64,000 nt of DNA from positions 62,001 to 126,000 of the forward strand of contig AMFN01000005.1 of assembly GCA_000302695.1 (NCBI GenBank). The letters run 5' to 3'. The DNA comes from Enterobacteriaceae bacterium LSJC7 (lineage in GTDB: Bacteria > Pseudomonadota > Gammaproteobacteria > Enterobacterales > Enterobacteriaceae). Both the position numbers and the translations under genes were made by a program. Of the stretch, positions 18,241-28,312 are shown piece by piece; the stretch's first letter is position 1; each line of letters starts with the position of its first letter. Below the pieces are notes generated by a model that saw only the letters and a list, made by a program, of their open reading frames with translations, was not told the DNA's origin and made no database searches.

Positions 18241-20790
18241 GTGAAGTTCGTAAAGTATTTATTAATCCTTACAGTGTGTTGCATTCTGCTGGGAGCAGGG
18301 TCGATATACGGCTTGTACAAATACGTAGAGCCACAGCTGCCGGATGTCGCCACCATCAAAGAAGTTCAGCTACAGATCCCCATGCAGGTCTACAGCGCTG
18401 ACGGAGAGCTTATTGATCAGTTCGGTGAGAAACGCCGTATCCCGCTGAAACTCAGCGATATCCCGCCGCAAATGGTCAGAGCGTTTATCGCCACCGAAGA
18501 CAGCCGTTTTTACGAGCACCACGGCGTCGACCCGGTAGGTATTTTCCGTGCCGCCAGCGTTGCGATGTTCTCCGGCCATGCCTCACAGGGTGCGAGTACC
18601 ATTACCCAGCAGCTGGCGCGTAACTTCTATCTCAGCCCGGAACGCACGCTACTACGTAAAATTAAAGAGGTGTTCCTGGCCATCCGCATTGAGCAGTTGC
18701 TCAATAAAGATGAGATCCTTGAGCTATACCTCAACAAAATTTATCTCGGCTACCGCGCCTACGGCGTCGGTGCTGCGGCGCAGGTCTATTTCGGCAAGAC
18801 GGTAAACCAGCTCACGCTGAGCGAAATGGCGATGATTGCCGGACTACCGAAAGCCCCCTCCACCTTTAACCCGATTTATTCGCTCGACAGAGCCACCTCG
18901 CGACGCAATGTGGTGCTGTCACGCATGCTCGGCGAAGGTTATATCAGCCAGCAGGAATTTAACCAGGCACGCAGCCAGTTGTTGGTGGCGAGCTATCACG
19001 GGCCGAAGATTGCGTTTGCCGCGCCGTATATTGCCGAAATGGTGCGCCAGGAAATGGTCAAGCGCTACGGCGAAGACGCCTACAACGACGGCTACCGGGT
19101 TTACACCACCATCACCCGCAAGGTTCAGCAGGCCGGACAGAAGGCGCTGCGTGATAACGTCATTGCCTATGACATGCGCCACGGCTATCGCGGCCCGTCA
19201 AAACAGCTGTGGAAAGTGGGCGAAACACCCTGGTCGCACAACAAAATCCTCACCGAACTAAAAGCGCTGCCCACCTATGGGCCGATGCTGCCCGCGGTGG
19301 TGACGCGTGCAACACCCAGCGCAGCCCAGGTCACGCTCGCTGACGGCAGCGCCGTTGAGCTGACAATGGACGCCATGCGCTGGGCGCGCCCGTGGCGCTC
19401 AGACACCCAGCAAGGTGCCACACCGCGCAAAGTCACCGACGTTGTGCAGGCCGGCCAGCAAATCTGGGTGCGCCAGGAAGATGAGCGCTGGTGGCTAGGC
19501 CAGGTGCCTGACGTCAACTCCGCACTGGTCTCCATCAATCCGCACGACGGCGCAGTCATGGCGCTGGTGGGCGGTTTTGACTTTAACCAGAGCAAATTCA
19601 ACCGTGCTACACAGGCGCTGCGCCAGGTCGGCTCCAACATCAAGCCATTCCTTTACACCGCGGCAATGGATAAAGGCATGACGCTTGCCAGCATCATCAA
19701 CGATGTGCCTATCTCGCGCTGGGATGTCGGCTCAGGCTCTGACTGGCGCCCGAAGAACTCACCGCCGCAGTACGCCGGTCCTATCCGTCTGCGCCAGGGG
19801 CTTGGGCAGTCCAAGAACGTGGTCATGGTGCGCGCCATGCGCGCGATGGGCGTGGATTATGCCGCAGAATACCTACAGCGCTTCGGCTTCCCGGCACAAA
19901 ATATCGTGCGGACCGAATCACTGGCGCTGGGTTCCGCCTCCTTTACGCCGCTGCAAGTCGCCCGCGGCTATGCCGTGATGTCTAACGGTGGTTTCCTGGT
20001 TGACCCCTATTTCATCACCCGCATCGTCAATGTGCAGGGGCAGACGGTATTTGAAGCCCAGCCCAAAGTGGCCTGCCCACAGTGCAACGTGCCGGTGATT
20101 TATGGCGATACGCAAAAATTGGTGGATGAATCCCAGGATGTTGAAGACGTCGCCACCTCGCAGGGCCGCCAGAACCCGGCGCTACCGCAACCGCAGTTGC
20201 AGCAGGCTAATCAGGCGCTGGTAGCCCAGACCAACGCACCGGGCTATGCGCCGCACGTTATCAATACGCCGCTGGCATTTTTGATTAAGAGCGCGCTCAA
20301 CACCAATATTTACGGCGAACCGGGCTGGCAAGGCACAGGCTGGCGCGCCGCGCGTGACCTTAAGCGTCGCGATATCGGCGGTAAAACCGGCACCACCAAC
20401 AGTTCAAAAGACGCCTGGTTCTCAGGTTTTGGGCCAGGAGTTGTGACCTCAGTGTGGATTGGCTTTGACGACCATCGCCGTAACCTTGGCCGCACCACGG
20501 CTTCAGGCGCCATTCGCGAACAAATTTCCGGTTACGAAGGCGGTGCGAAAACGGCGCAACCGGCGTGGGATGCTTACATGAAGATGGTGCTGGACGGCGT
20601 GCCGGAAGAGCCGCTGGCCCCGCCGCCTGGGGTTGTCACCATGAAGATAGACCGCTACTCCGGTCAACTGTCTGGCGGTGGCAACAGCCGCGACGAATAC
20701 TTCGTTGAAGGCACGCAACCGACCCGCCAGGCAGTGAGCGATGTTGGCACCACCATTTACGATAACGGTGAAGCCCAGGAACTGTTCTGA
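18241..20790 (+). CDS. mrcA: Penicillin-binding protein 1A
   Basis: Bifunctional class A PBP of the inner membrane that polymerises and cross-links peptidoglycan. The 849 residues have an N-terminal helix (about 5-25); a glycosyltransferase domain with EDSRFYEHHGVD, ASTITQQLARN and KEVFLAIRIE; an OB-like insert; and a transpeptidase domain with nucleophile in SNIKP (S464) and KTGTTN toward the C-terminus. The GTG start at 18241 matches the E. coli start. A strong terminator follows the stop. Confidence 0.98.
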   Translation: MKFVKYLLILTVCCILLGAGSIYGLYKYVEPQLPDVATIKEVQLQIPMQVYSADGELIDQFGEKRRIPLKLSDIPPQMVRAFIATEDSRFYEHHGVDPVGIFRAASVAMFSGHASQGASTITQQLARNFYLSPERTLLRKIKEVFLAIRIEQLLNKDEILELYLNKIYLGYRAYGVGAAAQVYFGKTVNQLTLSEMAMIAGLPKAPSTFNPIYSLDRATSRRNVVLSRMLGEGYISQQEFNQARSQLLVASYHGPKIAFAAPYIAEMVRQEMVKRYGEDAYNDGYRVYTTITRKVQQAGQKALRDNVIAYDMRHGYRGPSKQLWKVGETPWSHNKILTELKALPTYGPMLPAVVTRATPSAAQVTLADGSAVELTMDAMRWARPWRSDTQQGATPRKVTDVVQAGQQIWVRQEDERWWLGQVPDVNSALVSINPHDGAVMALVGGFDFNQSKFNRATQALRQVGSNIKPFLYTAAMDKGMTLASIINDVPISRWDVGSGSDWRPKNSPPQYAGPIRLRQGLGQSKNVVMVRAMRAMGVDYAAEYLQRFGFPAQNIVRTESLALGSASFTPLQVARGYAVMSNGGFLVDPYFITRIVNVQGQTVFEAQPKVACPQCNVPVIYGDTQKLVDESQDVEDVATSQGRQNPALPQPQLQQANQALVAQTNAPGYAPHVINTPLAFLIKSALNTNIYGEPGWQGTGWRAARDLKRRDIGGKTGTTNSSKDAWFSGFGPGVVTSVWIGFDDHRRNLGRTTASGAIREQISGYEGGAKTAQPAWDAYMKMVLDGVPEEPLAPPPGVVTMKIDRYSGQLSGGGNSRDEYFVEGTQPTRQAVSDVGTTIYDNGEAQELF

Positions 20791-20797
20791 TATGAAA

Positions 20798-20822
20798 GCG
20801 CCCCGTTAAGGGGCGTTTTTTT
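20798..20822 (+). terminator. Terminator of mrcA
   Basis: CGCCCC-GTTAA-GGGGCG followed by TTTTTTT, directly after the mrcA stop. Confidence 0.92.
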
Positions 20823-20845
20823 ACATTGATAGCGCGGGATGAGCG

Positions 20846-21403
20846 TCAGAGTCGGCCCTGTGCTTTCAGCCACTCGCGCACCAGAAACAGCGCGCTGATA
20901 TTACGTGCTTCGCTAAAGTCTGGTTCGTCGAGCAGGCCCAGCAGGTTATCCAGCGGCCAGTGCACCTGCGGTAATTCTTCCGGCTCATCACCTTCGAGCG
21001 ACTCCGGGTAAAGATCTTCTGCCACCACAATATTCATCTGGCTTGAAAAATACGACGGCGCCATGCCGACCTTTTTAAGGAACGTAAGTTTTCTGGCCCC
21101 GAACCCCACTTCTTCTTTCAGTTCACGGTTGGCTGCCTCGTTCACCGTTTCGCCAGGGTCAATGAGGCCTTTTGAGAAACCCAGCTCGTAGCTTTCCGTA
21201 CCCACGGCGTACTCACGAATCAAAATGAGGTGGTTATCGACCACCGGCACAATCATCACGGCTTCGCGCCCGGTTGGGCGCATGCGCTCGTATACGCGCC
21301 GCTCGCCGTTGCTAAACTCAAGATCCACCGCCTCAACGTTAAAGAGACGAGAACGGGCGACCGTTTCAACATGAAGAATTTTCGGTTTGGGTAGATTACG
21401 CAT
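20846..21403 (-). CDS. nudE: ADP compounds hydrolase NudE (Nudix)
   Basis: Nudix hydrolase acting on ADP-ribose, NADH and related ADP compounds. The Nudix box is clear: GLIDPGETVNEAA followed by NRELKEEVGFG. The start at 21403 (MRNLPKPKILHVETV) gives 185 residues, near the E. coli 186; the longer frame to 21472 adds residues unlike the family. The Shine-Dalgarno is weak. Convergent with mrcA, divergent from igaA. Confidence 0.95.
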   Translation of the reverse strand: MRNLPKPKILHVETVARSRLFNVEAVDLEFSNGERRVYERMRPTGREAVMIVPVVDNHLILIREYAVGTESYELGFSKGLIDPGETVNEAANRELKEEVGFGARKLTFLKKVGMAPSYFSSQMNIVVAEDLYPESLEGDEPEELPQVHWPLDNLLGLLDEPDFSEARNISALFLVREWLKAQGRL

Positions 21404-21822
21404 CGCGGCAGATTCTGTTAATGAGATATTAATGGCTATTGTGCTGTATGGCGCACGCTTTCGGCAATGCAAATTGTTTCGCTCAAATTTCAGACTGCCG
21501 CGCTCGTGCCAACCATGTGTTATGTATGGTTGTCAAGGTATGGCGCCGGGATTGAGATTTTGCTTATATTTCATCGTCCGCGCCTTTGGTATGATAGAAA
21601 TACCTCTGGTCTGCCCAAAATTATTTGCCTTGTTGCTTACAGAGGGGCAGCGGAGCCAGCACGGAAGCTTACGTCAGTCTGCCTTGAGTCGCATGTCGAC
21701 TGTTACCAGAACTGCAGGGTATATCGAGCTGCGCGCCATACCTGCCAGAATCCACTATCACGCCGAAATTTTGCGAAGGGTTGCTAATTTGCTGCGCTTG
21801 AAAAAGAAGATGATGGTTTGAC
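21404..21822. other. Divergent nudE-igaA intergenic region
   Basis: 419 bp between divergent starts. It contains an extended -10 for igaA (see 21587-21595). No convincing small gene is seen; the short ORFs have neither ribosome sites nor recognisable products. Confidence 0.5.
21587..21595 (+). promoter_or_regulatory. Candidate extended -10 promoter for igaA
   Basis: TGG-TATGAT is a TGn-TATAAT type extended -10, 228 bp before the igaA GTG. No good -35 is visible, which extended -10 promoters tolerate. Confidence 0.35.
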
Positions 21823-23970
21823 GTGAAAAGCATAAGCACTGTACTCATTTTTATCGCAGCGATGTTGGTCTGCCTGGCCATTGCCGGTTGGCTGTTTCGT
21901 CGGGTTTTGCACATGCGCCATGGGCGACAGGCACCGACCTTTCCCGGGGCGGCACGACGCCCCCTGCGCACGGAAGAACGCGCGGCGGTAGAAAGCTACC
22001 TTGAAGCACTCGCGCGTAGCCGCTCAGACATCACGCCTACCGGTGCAAGCCCGGCACCGGCGACCCTGACGCTTAACAGTCGCAGCGGTGAGGTTCTGTC
22101 ACTCACCCGCTCCATTACTCGTTATGGCCTGTCTACCGACGACCCTCAAAAGTGGCGCTACTATCTCGACTCCGTGGAAGTGCATCTGCCACCGTTCTGG
22201 GAGCAGTACATCACCAGCGACAATGCCATTGAGCTGATTCGCACCGACACGCTGCCGCTGGTGATTGCCCTTAACGACCACACCCTTGAAGAGTTCCGCC
22301 GCGAGAGCAATACCTTTTCCCTTGAGCCGACCTCCGGGCGCCAGGCCTCAATTCGCGGTGAAGAAAGCGAACACATTGAGCTTTTGAATATCCGCAAGGA
22401 AACCCACGAAGAATACGCTCTGAGCCGCCCGGACGGTCTGCGTGAGGCCTTTCTCATTGTCGGTGCGTTTGTCCTGCTGTTCCTGTGCCTGGTAAGCCCT
22501 GGGATTGTGGTGCCCTGGCTGTTGGGTGGCGCCATCATGCTGCTGGTTGCCGGAATGTGGGGGCTGTTTGCACCGCCGGCGAAAAACACGTTGCGTGAAA
22601 TTCACTGTCTGCGCGGCACGCCCAAACGCTGGGGGCTGTTTGGTGAATCCAATCAGGATCAGAACAGCAATATTTCACTGGGTATTATCGACCTGATTTA
22701 CCCGGCGCACTGGCAGACGTTTATCACCCGCGATCTTGGCCATAAAACCGACATTGATATCTATCTTGACCGCCACGTCACGCGCCAGGGCCAGTTTTTA
22801 TCGCTGCACGATGAGGTAAAAAACTTTCCGCTCCAGCCGTGGATACGCAATCTGTTTATCGCCAGCGGTGCGCTACTGGTGCTTATCATGCTGACGCTGT
22901 GGGTGCCGCTGGAGATGCCGTTAAAACTGAGTCTTTCCTGGCTTAAAGGCGCGCAAACTATAGAGACAAGCCGCGTTGATACGCTGGAGAAAGCCGATGT
23001 GCGCGTGGGTGATACCCTGCGGGTCAGCGGCACCGGGATGTGTAATATCAACATGCAGAGCACCTACTCTCCGGGTCAAAACTCGCCGTTTACGCCGTTT
23101 GACTGCTCGCAAATCATCTGGAATAGCGCACGACCGCTGCCGCTGCCTGAGTCGAGCATTGTCGATAAAGCCACCGAACTTGCCGATACCGTCAATGAAC
23201 AGCTGCACCCTGGCAGCAGCGGTAACGGCAAAGTCAGCTCCCAGCTTGCTTTAGCCATTCAAAAATCAGGCATGGTGCTGCTGTATGACTTTGCCGACAT
23301 CGTGTTAAAAACCCAGGCACTGTGCACCGGCAGCAACGAATGCGTGCGGCTGAAAAACGCGCTGGTGAATCTTGGCAATGCCAAAGACTGGGACACGCTG
23401 ATTCGCCGCGCTAAAGGTGGCAGACTCAACGGCATTAACGTGATTATGCGCCCCGTCAGCGCTGAGTCGCTTGAAAACCTGGTCACTACGTCCACCGCGC
23501 CTTTTTTCATGCGTGAAACCTCGCGCGCCGCCCAGGCGCTTAACAGTCCGGCACCCGGCGGGTTTGTAATAATCAGCGACGAAGGCAACGATCTGGTGGA
23601 TCAGGCCCTGCCGCCGGTATCCATTTATGATTACCCGGCCCGCGAGCAATGGCGTGAGTTCCAGCGGCTGGCTACTATGCTGCTGAACACACCGTTTAAA
23701 GCAGAGGGCATCATCACCAGCATTCTTACCGATGCCAACGGCACTCGCCACGTCACGCTGCACAGCATTCCCGACAGCCTCGGGGTGTGGCGCTTTATTG
23801 GCACCACGTTGCTGCTTTTCATTCTCAGCGTCGCCTTTGTGGTCAACAGTGTGCAGGCCGTGCGGCGTTATCAGCGCCAGCGCCACCGCCTGGCGTCTAT
23901 CCATCAGTACTACGAGAACTGCTTCAATCACCGGCTGCTGCCAGGGCCGGACGACTCACCTCCCCTCTGA
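21823..23970 (+). CDS. igaA: IgaA, inner-membrane brake on the Rcs stress system
   Basis: Polytopic inner-membrane protein that holds the Rcs envelope-stress phosphorelay off by contacting RcsD. The 715 residues include an N-terminal helix (about 4-24), paired helices around 206-248, one near 345-365 and one near 655-675, with a large periplasmic domain between the last two. Conserved stretches such as WRYYLDSVEVHLPPFWEQYI and NIRKETHEEYALSRP match E. coli IgaA. GTG at 21823 is taken as start. It lies 91 bp before yrfG. Confidence 0.95.
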   Translation: MKSISTVLIFIAAMLVCLAIAGWLFRRVLHMRHGRQAPTFPGAARRPLRTEERAAVESYLEALARSRSDITPTGASPAPATLTLNSRSGEVLSLTRSITRYGLSTDDPQKWRYYLDSVEVHLPPFWEQYITSDNAIELIRTDTLPLVIALNDHTLEEFRRESNTFSLEPTSGRQASIRGEESEHIELLNIRKETHEEYALSRPDGLREAFLIVGAFVLLFLCLVSPGIVVPWLLGGAIMLLVAGMWGLFAPPAKNTLREIHCLRGTPKRWGLFGESNQDQNSNISLGIIDLIYPAHWQTFITRDLGHKTDIDIYLDRHVTRQGQFLSLHDEVKNFPLQPWIRNLFIASGALLVLIMLTLWVPLEMPLKLSLSWLKGAQTIETSRVDTLEKADVRVGDTLRVSGTGMCNINMQSTYSPGQNSPFTPFDCSQIIWNSARPLPLPESSIVDKATELADTVNEQLHPGSSGNGKVSSQLALAIQKSGMVLLYDFADIVLKTQALCTGSNECVRLKNALVNLGNAKDWDTLIRRAKGGRLNGINVIMRPVSAESLENLVTTSTAPFFMRETSRAAQALNSPAPGGFVIISDEGNDLVDQALPPVSIYDYPAREQWREFQRLATMLLNTPFKAEGIITSILTDANGTRHVTLHSIPDSLGVWRFIGTTLLLFILSVAFVVNSVQAVRRYQRQRHRLASIHQYYENCFNHRLLPGPDDSPPL

Positions 23971-24061
23971 ACCTGGATTCAGAGGAAAACCACATGCTTC
24001 ATGCGCCACGTGCGGCGGGTGTGCTACCCTGTCGCGCATTATTTTCCCTCTGGAGTGACGC

Positions 24062-24730
24062 ATGAAAATTGACTGGCGTGATGTGGATACCGTGCTGCTG
24101 GATATGGACGGTACGCTGTTAGACCTGGCCTTTGACCGCTATTTCTGGCTCTCTCTGGTGCCGCAAACGCTCAGCCAGACGCGCGGCATTTCCTTAGACG
24201 ACGCGAGCGCGCTAATAAACCAGGAATATCACGCGGTGCAGCATACGCTAAACTGGTACTGTCTGGATTACTGGAGCGACAGGCTGAAGCTGGATATTCA
24301 TGCCATGACCCAGGAAATGGGGCCGCGCGCCGCACTGCGTGACGACACCGTGCCGTTTCTGGAGGCGTTAAAAGCCAGCGGCAAGCGCCGCATCCTGCTC
24401 ACCAACGCGCATCCGCACAACCTGGCGGTAAAACTTGAGCACACCGGTCTGGACCAGCATCTTGATTTATTGCTTTCCACCCACACATTTGGTTATCCGA
24501 AGGAAGATCAGCGTTTGTGGCACGCCGTTGCCGGGCACACCGCCATGGAGGCGTCACGCACGCTGTTTATTGACGACAGCGAAGCCATTCTGGATGCCGC
24601 TGCGCTGTACGGTATTCGCTATTGTCTGGGCGTCACGAACCCGGATTCCGGTGCACCAGAAAAAACCTGGGCGCGGCATCCGGCACTGGGCGACTATCGC
24701 CGCCTGATACCGGCACTCTCGGAGCTGTAA
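24062..24730 (+). CDS. yrfG: GMP/IMP nucleotidase YrfG (HAD family)
   Basis: Cytoplasmic HAD phosphatase acting on purine monophosphates in E. coli. The 222 residues equal the E. coli length. Motif 1 is LDMDGTLLDL (nucleophile Asp of DMD), motif 2 LLTNAH, motif 4 LFIDDSEAIL. Its stop overlaps the hslR start by one base (TAATG). Confidence 0.95.
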   Translation: MKIDWRDVDTVLLDMDGTLLDLAFDRYFWLSLVPQTLSQTRGISLDDASALINQEYHAVQHTLNWYCLDYWSDRLKLDIHAMTQEMGPRAALRDDTVPFLEALKASGKRRILLTNAHPHNLAVKLEHTGLDQHLDLLLSTHTFGYPKEDQRLWHAVAGHTAMEASRTLFIDDSEAILDAAALYGIRYCLGVTNPDSGAPEKTWARHPALGDYRRLIPALSEL

Positions 24731-25131
24731 TGAAGGAAAAACCTGCTGAAGACGTTCGGCTTGATAAATGGCTTTGGGCCGCGCGCTTTTATAAAACCCG
24801 CGCGCTCGCCAGAGAAATGGTCGAGGGTGGAAAGGTGCACTACAACGGGCAGCGCACCAGACCGAGCAAAACTGTAGAAGAAGGCGCGTTGCTGGTGCTG
24901 CAACAAGGCAACGACCGACGCGAAGTGATAGTGAAGTCGGTTAGCAGCCAGCGTCGCCCGGCAAGCGAGGCGGTGCAGTTGTACGAAGAGACTGCGCAGA
25001 GCATCGAAAAGCGCGAAAAAATCGCGCAGGCGCGCAAACTCAATGCGCTATCGATGCCCAACCCGGAGCGCAGGCCGGATAAAAAAGAGCGCCGCGACCT
25101 GATGAAATTTAAGTATGGCGACCGCGAGTAA
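24730..25131 (+). CDS. hslR: Heat-shock protein 15, stalled 50S rescue
   Basis: Hsp15 binds free 50S subunits carrying peptidyl-tRNA. The 133 residues begin with the S4 RNA-binding motif (VRLDKWLWAARFYKTRALA, VEGGKVHYNGQR) and end with a Lys/Arg-rich tail. The start at 24730 is set by GGAG 5 nt upstream and by the family start MKEKPA; the frame is open further upstream inside yrfG. Confidence 0.96.
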   Translation: MKEKPAEDVRLDKWLWAARFYKTRALAREMVEGGKVHYNGQRTRPSKTVEEGALLVLQQGNDRREVIVKSVSSQRRPASEAVQLYEETAQSIEKREKIAQARKLNALSMPNPERRPDKKERRDLMKFKYGDRE

Positions 25132-25154
25132 GGCCGCCCTGAGAGAGAATAACT

Positions 25155-26033
25155 ATGGCTCAACACGACCAGCTACACCGCTATTTATTTGAAAACCACG
25201 CCGTGCGCGGCGAACTGGTGACGGTATCCGACACCTGGCAGCAAATGCTGCAAAACCACGACTACCCGCTGCCGGTGAAAAACGTGCTGGGTGAGTTGCT
25301 GGTCGCCACCAGCCTGCTGACTGCCACGCTCAAGTTTGACGGTGATATTACCGTGCAGCTGCAGGGCGATGGGCCGCTGACGCTTGCGGTGATTAACGGC
25401 AACAACAAGCAGCAGATGCGCGGCGTTGCGCGTGTGCAGGGCGAGGTGGCGGACGATGCTGACCTGAAAACGCTGGTGGGCAACGGCTATCTGGTTATCA
25501 CCATCTCGCCAGAAGACGGCGAACGTTACCAGGGCGTGGTTGGGCTCGAAGGCGACACGCTCGCCGCTTGCCTTGAAGATTACTTTATGCGCTCCGAACA
25601 GTTGCCAACGCGACTCTTTATCCGCACCGGCGACGTGGACGGTAAAGCGGCTGCAGGCGGCATGCTGTTACAGGTACTGCCTGCACAGAACGCGCAGGAA
25701 GAGGACTTCAACCACCTGGCAACGCTGACCGAAACCATCACAGCTGAAGAGTTGCTGAACCTGCCGGCCAATGATGTGCTGTGGCGTCTTTACCATGAAG
25801 AAGAGGTGACGCTTTACGATCCGCAGGACGTGGAGTTTAAGTGCACGTGTTCGCGCCAGCGCTGCGCCGAGGCGCTCAAGACGCTGCCAGAAGAAGAAGT
25901 TAACGGCATCATTGAAGAAGACGGCGAAATCGACATGCACTGCGATTACTGCGGCAGTCACTATGTCTTTACCGCCATGGATATCACTGCTCTTCGCAAT
26001 AATGCGGCACCGGACGCACCTCACATCCATTAA
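25155..26033 (+). CDS. hslO: Redox-regulated chaperone Hsp33
   Basis: Holdase chaperone switched on by oxidation and unfolding. The 292 residues equal E. coli. The C-terminal zinc/redox switch is intact: CTC within [10 protein letters not shown] and CDYC within [10 protein letters not shown] form the CXC...CXXC pair. It lies 23 bp after hslR in the same unit. Confidence 0.97.
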   Translation: MAQHDQLHRYLFENHAVRGELVTVSDTWQQMLQNHDYPLPVKNVLGELLVATSLLTATLKFDGDITVQLQGDGPLTLAVINGNNKQQMRGVARVQGEVADDADLKTLVGNGYLVITISPEDGERYQGVVGLEGDTLAACLEDYFMRSEQLPTRLFIRTGDVDGKAAAGGMLLQVLPAQNAQEEDFNHLATLTETITAEELLNLPANDVLWRLYHEEEVTLYDPQDVEFKCTCSRQRCAEALKTLPEEEVNGIIEEDGEIDMHCDYCGSHYVFTAMDITALRNNAAPDAPHIH

Positions 26034-26336
26034 TCCCTGCGCTGTTATCCGCGCCTCCTCCTGTTTCTGGGGGCGCGTTTCATACATTTTCCCCTGAGAA
26101 AGCGCTTACACTCACAAACCGTCCGTTTATCGCACCGTTTCTTAACATATTCGCATAATTTCCCCCGCCACAGCGCAAAATGCTGTCATACTCTCTGGCG
26201 CGCTGTTACCGGCCTCAGGCCCGATTTTCCTCTCCTGTATGAAGAGATACGCGGATATATGATGCCGGTCTCGGTCAATACCACCTGTAAAACCCTACAA
26301 TCTACAACAATATTAAGTTAGCTAAGGAGCAGTGAC
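26034..26336. other. pckA upstream region
   Basis: 303 bp holding the possible hslO terminator and the pckA promoter. TGT-CATACT at 26184-26192 is a candidate extended -10. I found no clear CRP or Cra site. AAGGAG near 26323-26328 is the pckA ribosome site. Confidence 0.4.
26051..26080 (+). terminator. Possible terminator after hslO
   Basis: GCGCCTCC (26051-26058) can pair with GGGGGCGC (26069-26076), including one G-U pair, followed by GTTTCAT. The T tract is short. Confidence 0.45.
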
Positions 26337-27956
26337 ATGCGCGCTAATGGCATCTCCCCTCAGGATCTCTCGCAGTATGGCATCCACGACGTCGCCGAAG
26401 TGGTCTACAACCCCGATTACGACACGCTCTACCAGGAAGAGCTGGCGCCGGGCCTGCAAGGCTTCGAACGCGGAACGCTAACGAACCTGGGTGCCGTTTC
26501 CGTTGATACCGGCATCTTTACCGGTCGCTCCCCAAAAGATAAATACATCGTGCGTGACGACACCACCCGCGACACGCTGTGGTGGGCCGATAAAGGCAAA
26601 GGCAAAAACGACAACAAGCCGCTCTCCCAGGAAACCTGGCAGCACCTCAAAGGGCTGGTCACGCAGCAACTATCCGGCAAGCGCCTGTTCATCATCGACG
26701 CCTTCTGCGGCGCTAACGCCGACACCCGCCTGTCCGTGCGTTTTATTACCGAAGTGGCCTGGCAGGCACACTTCGTTAAAAACATGTTTATTCGCCCAAC
26801 CGAGCAGGAGCTTGAGAGCTTCACGCCTGATTTTGTGGTCATGAACGGCGCGAAATGCACCAACCCACAGTGGCAGGAGCAGGGCCTGAACTCAGAAAAC
26901 TTCATCGCCTTTAACCTGACCGAGCGGATGCAGCTTATCGGCGGCACCTGGTACGGCGGCGAAATGAAAAAAGGCATGTTCGCCATCATGAACTACCTGC
27001 TGCCGCTGCGCGGCATCGCCTCCATGCACTGCTCGGCAAACGTGGGTGAGAAAGGCGACGTAGCGGTGTTCTTTGGTCTGTCCGGCACAGGTAAAACCAC
27101 GCTGTCTACCGATCCCAAGCGCCGCCTGATTGGCGATGACGAGCACGGCTGGGACGACGACGGCGTATTTAACTTTGAAGGTGGCTGCTACGCCAAAACC
27201 ATTCGCCTGTCAGAAGAAGCAGAGCCAGACATTTACCACGCTATTCGCCGCGATGCGTTGCTGGAAAACGTCACGGTGCGCGCCGACAGCTCCATTGATT
27301 TTGACGACGCCTCAAAAACGGAAAACACCCGCGTTTCCTACCCGATTTACCATATCGAAAACATCGTTAAGCCGGTGTCGAAGGCCGGACACGCTACTAA
27401 AGTTATTTTCCTGACGGCAGACGCCTTCGGTGTATTGCCGCCGGTATCGCGCCTGACGGCCAGCCAGACCCAGTATCACTTCCTGTCTGGCTTTACCGCC
27501 AAGCTTGCGGGTACCGAGCGCGGCGTTACCGAGCCGACGCCAACCTTTTCCGCCTGCTTTGGCGCGGCATTCCTCACGCTGCACCCCACGCAGTATGCCG
27601 AAGTGCTGGTCAAGCGTATGCAGGAAGCGGGCGCGCAGGCCTATCTGGTGAATACCGGCTGGAACGGCACCGGCAAGCGCATTTCCATTAAAGACACCCG
27701 CGCTATCATCGATGCCATCCTTGACGGCGCGCTGGATGATGCCGAAACCTTCACGCTGCCGCTGTTTAACCTGGCGATCCCAACCACGCTGCCGGGGGTT
27801 GATACGCACATTCTTGACCCGCGCAACACCTGGTCATCACCGGAGCAGTGGCAGGAGAAGGCAGGTCAGCTGGCGCAGTTGTTTGTGGATAACTTTGCCA
27901 AATATACCGACACCCCAGCCGGTGCCGCGCTGGTTAGCGCAGGCCCGCAACGCTGA
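26337..27956 (+). CDS. pckA: Phosphoenolpyruvate carboxykinase (ATP)
   Basis: Gluconeogenic enzyme making PEP from oxaloacetate and ATP. The 539 residues compare with 540 in E. coli. The P-loop [11 protein letters not shown], the metal-binding [18 protein letters not shown] and [12 protein letters not shown] are all present. A strong terminator follows. In E. coli the next gene is envZ; here about 21 kb of other genes intervene. Confidence 0.98.
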   Translation: MRANGISPQDLSQYGIHDVAEVVYNPDYDTLYQEELAPGLQGFERGTLTNLGAVSVDTGIFTGRSPKDKYIVRDDTTRDTLWWADKGKGKNDNKPLSQETWQHLKGLVTQQLSGKRLFIIDAFCGANADTRLSVRFITEVAWQAHFVKNMFIRPTEQELESFTPDFVVMNGAKCTNPQWQEQGLNSENFIAFNLTERMQLIGGTWYGGEMKKGMFAIMNYLLPLRGIASMHCSANVGEKGDVAVFFGLSGTGKTTLSTDPKRRLIGDDEHGWDDDGVFNFEGGCYAKTIRLSEEAEPDIYHAIRRDALLENVTVRADSSIDFDDASKTENTRVSYPIYHIENIVKPVSKAGHATKVIFLTADAFGVLPPVSRLTASQTQYHFLSGFTAKLAGTERGVTEPTPTFSACFGAAFLTLHPTQYAEVLVKRMQEAGAQAYLVNTGWNGTGKRISIKDTRAIIDAILDGALDDAETFTLPLFNLAIPTTLPGVDTHILDPRNTWSSPEQWQEKAGQLAQLFVDNFAKYTDTPAGAALVSAGPQR

Positions 27957-27973
27957 CGGTTCGATGACGCACA

Positions 27974-28004
27974 TTGCCCGCTCCTGAGAGCGGGCAATTT
28001 TTTT
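27974..28004 (+). terminator. Terminator of pckA
   Basis: TTGCCCGCTC-CTGA-GAGCGGGCAA, a perfect 10-bp stem with tetraloop, followed by TTTTTTT. Confidence 0.93.
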
Positions 28005-28006
28005 AC

Positions 28007-28108
28007 CTGCGTTCTGCGTTCTGCGTTCTGCGTTCTGCGTTCTGCGTTCTGCGTTCTGCGTTCTGCGTTCTGCGTTCTGCGTTCTGCGTTCTGCGTTCTG
28101 CGTTCTGC
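28007..28108. repeat. Tandem heptanucleotide repeat, 14 copies of GTTCTGC
   Basis: Positions 28011-28108 are 14 perfect, uninterrupted copies of GTTCTGC, preceded by a partial copy CTGC (28007-28010). It starts 2 bp after the pckA terminator T tract. As seven is not a multiple of three, all six frames stay open and each reads a repeating heptapeptide (plus strand VLRSAFC, minus strand AERRTQN), but no ribosome site suggests translation. The final copy runs into TCTGCC-AG-GGCAGA (28104-28117), a short palindrome. Perfect repeats of this length usually change copy number by slippage. It marks the left edge of the inserted block. Confidence 0.97.
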
Positions 28109-28312
28109 CAGGGCAGACTGCCAGACGTTAACGGTAAAGCAATATCCGCGATTGCCATTACGCAACTCACCTGAACGCCACAGGACATTAGCCCGAACAC
28201 ATAAGATTCATACGACTGGTTCCCCGCCGCAGCCGGGCCGTTGTATTCCCGCGCATGCCGCATTACCATCGATAACTCACGGAAAGCTCGTACCCAAGGA
28301 AAGGATTCAACT

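Noticed and set aside
26034-26336. Cra or CRP operator before pckA
   Set aside because: No sequence close to either consensus was found by eye.
27866-28174. ORFs running through the heptamer repeat on both strands
   Set aside because: The repeat has no stop in any frame, so long ORFs arise automatically. None has a ribosome site or non-repetitive homology.
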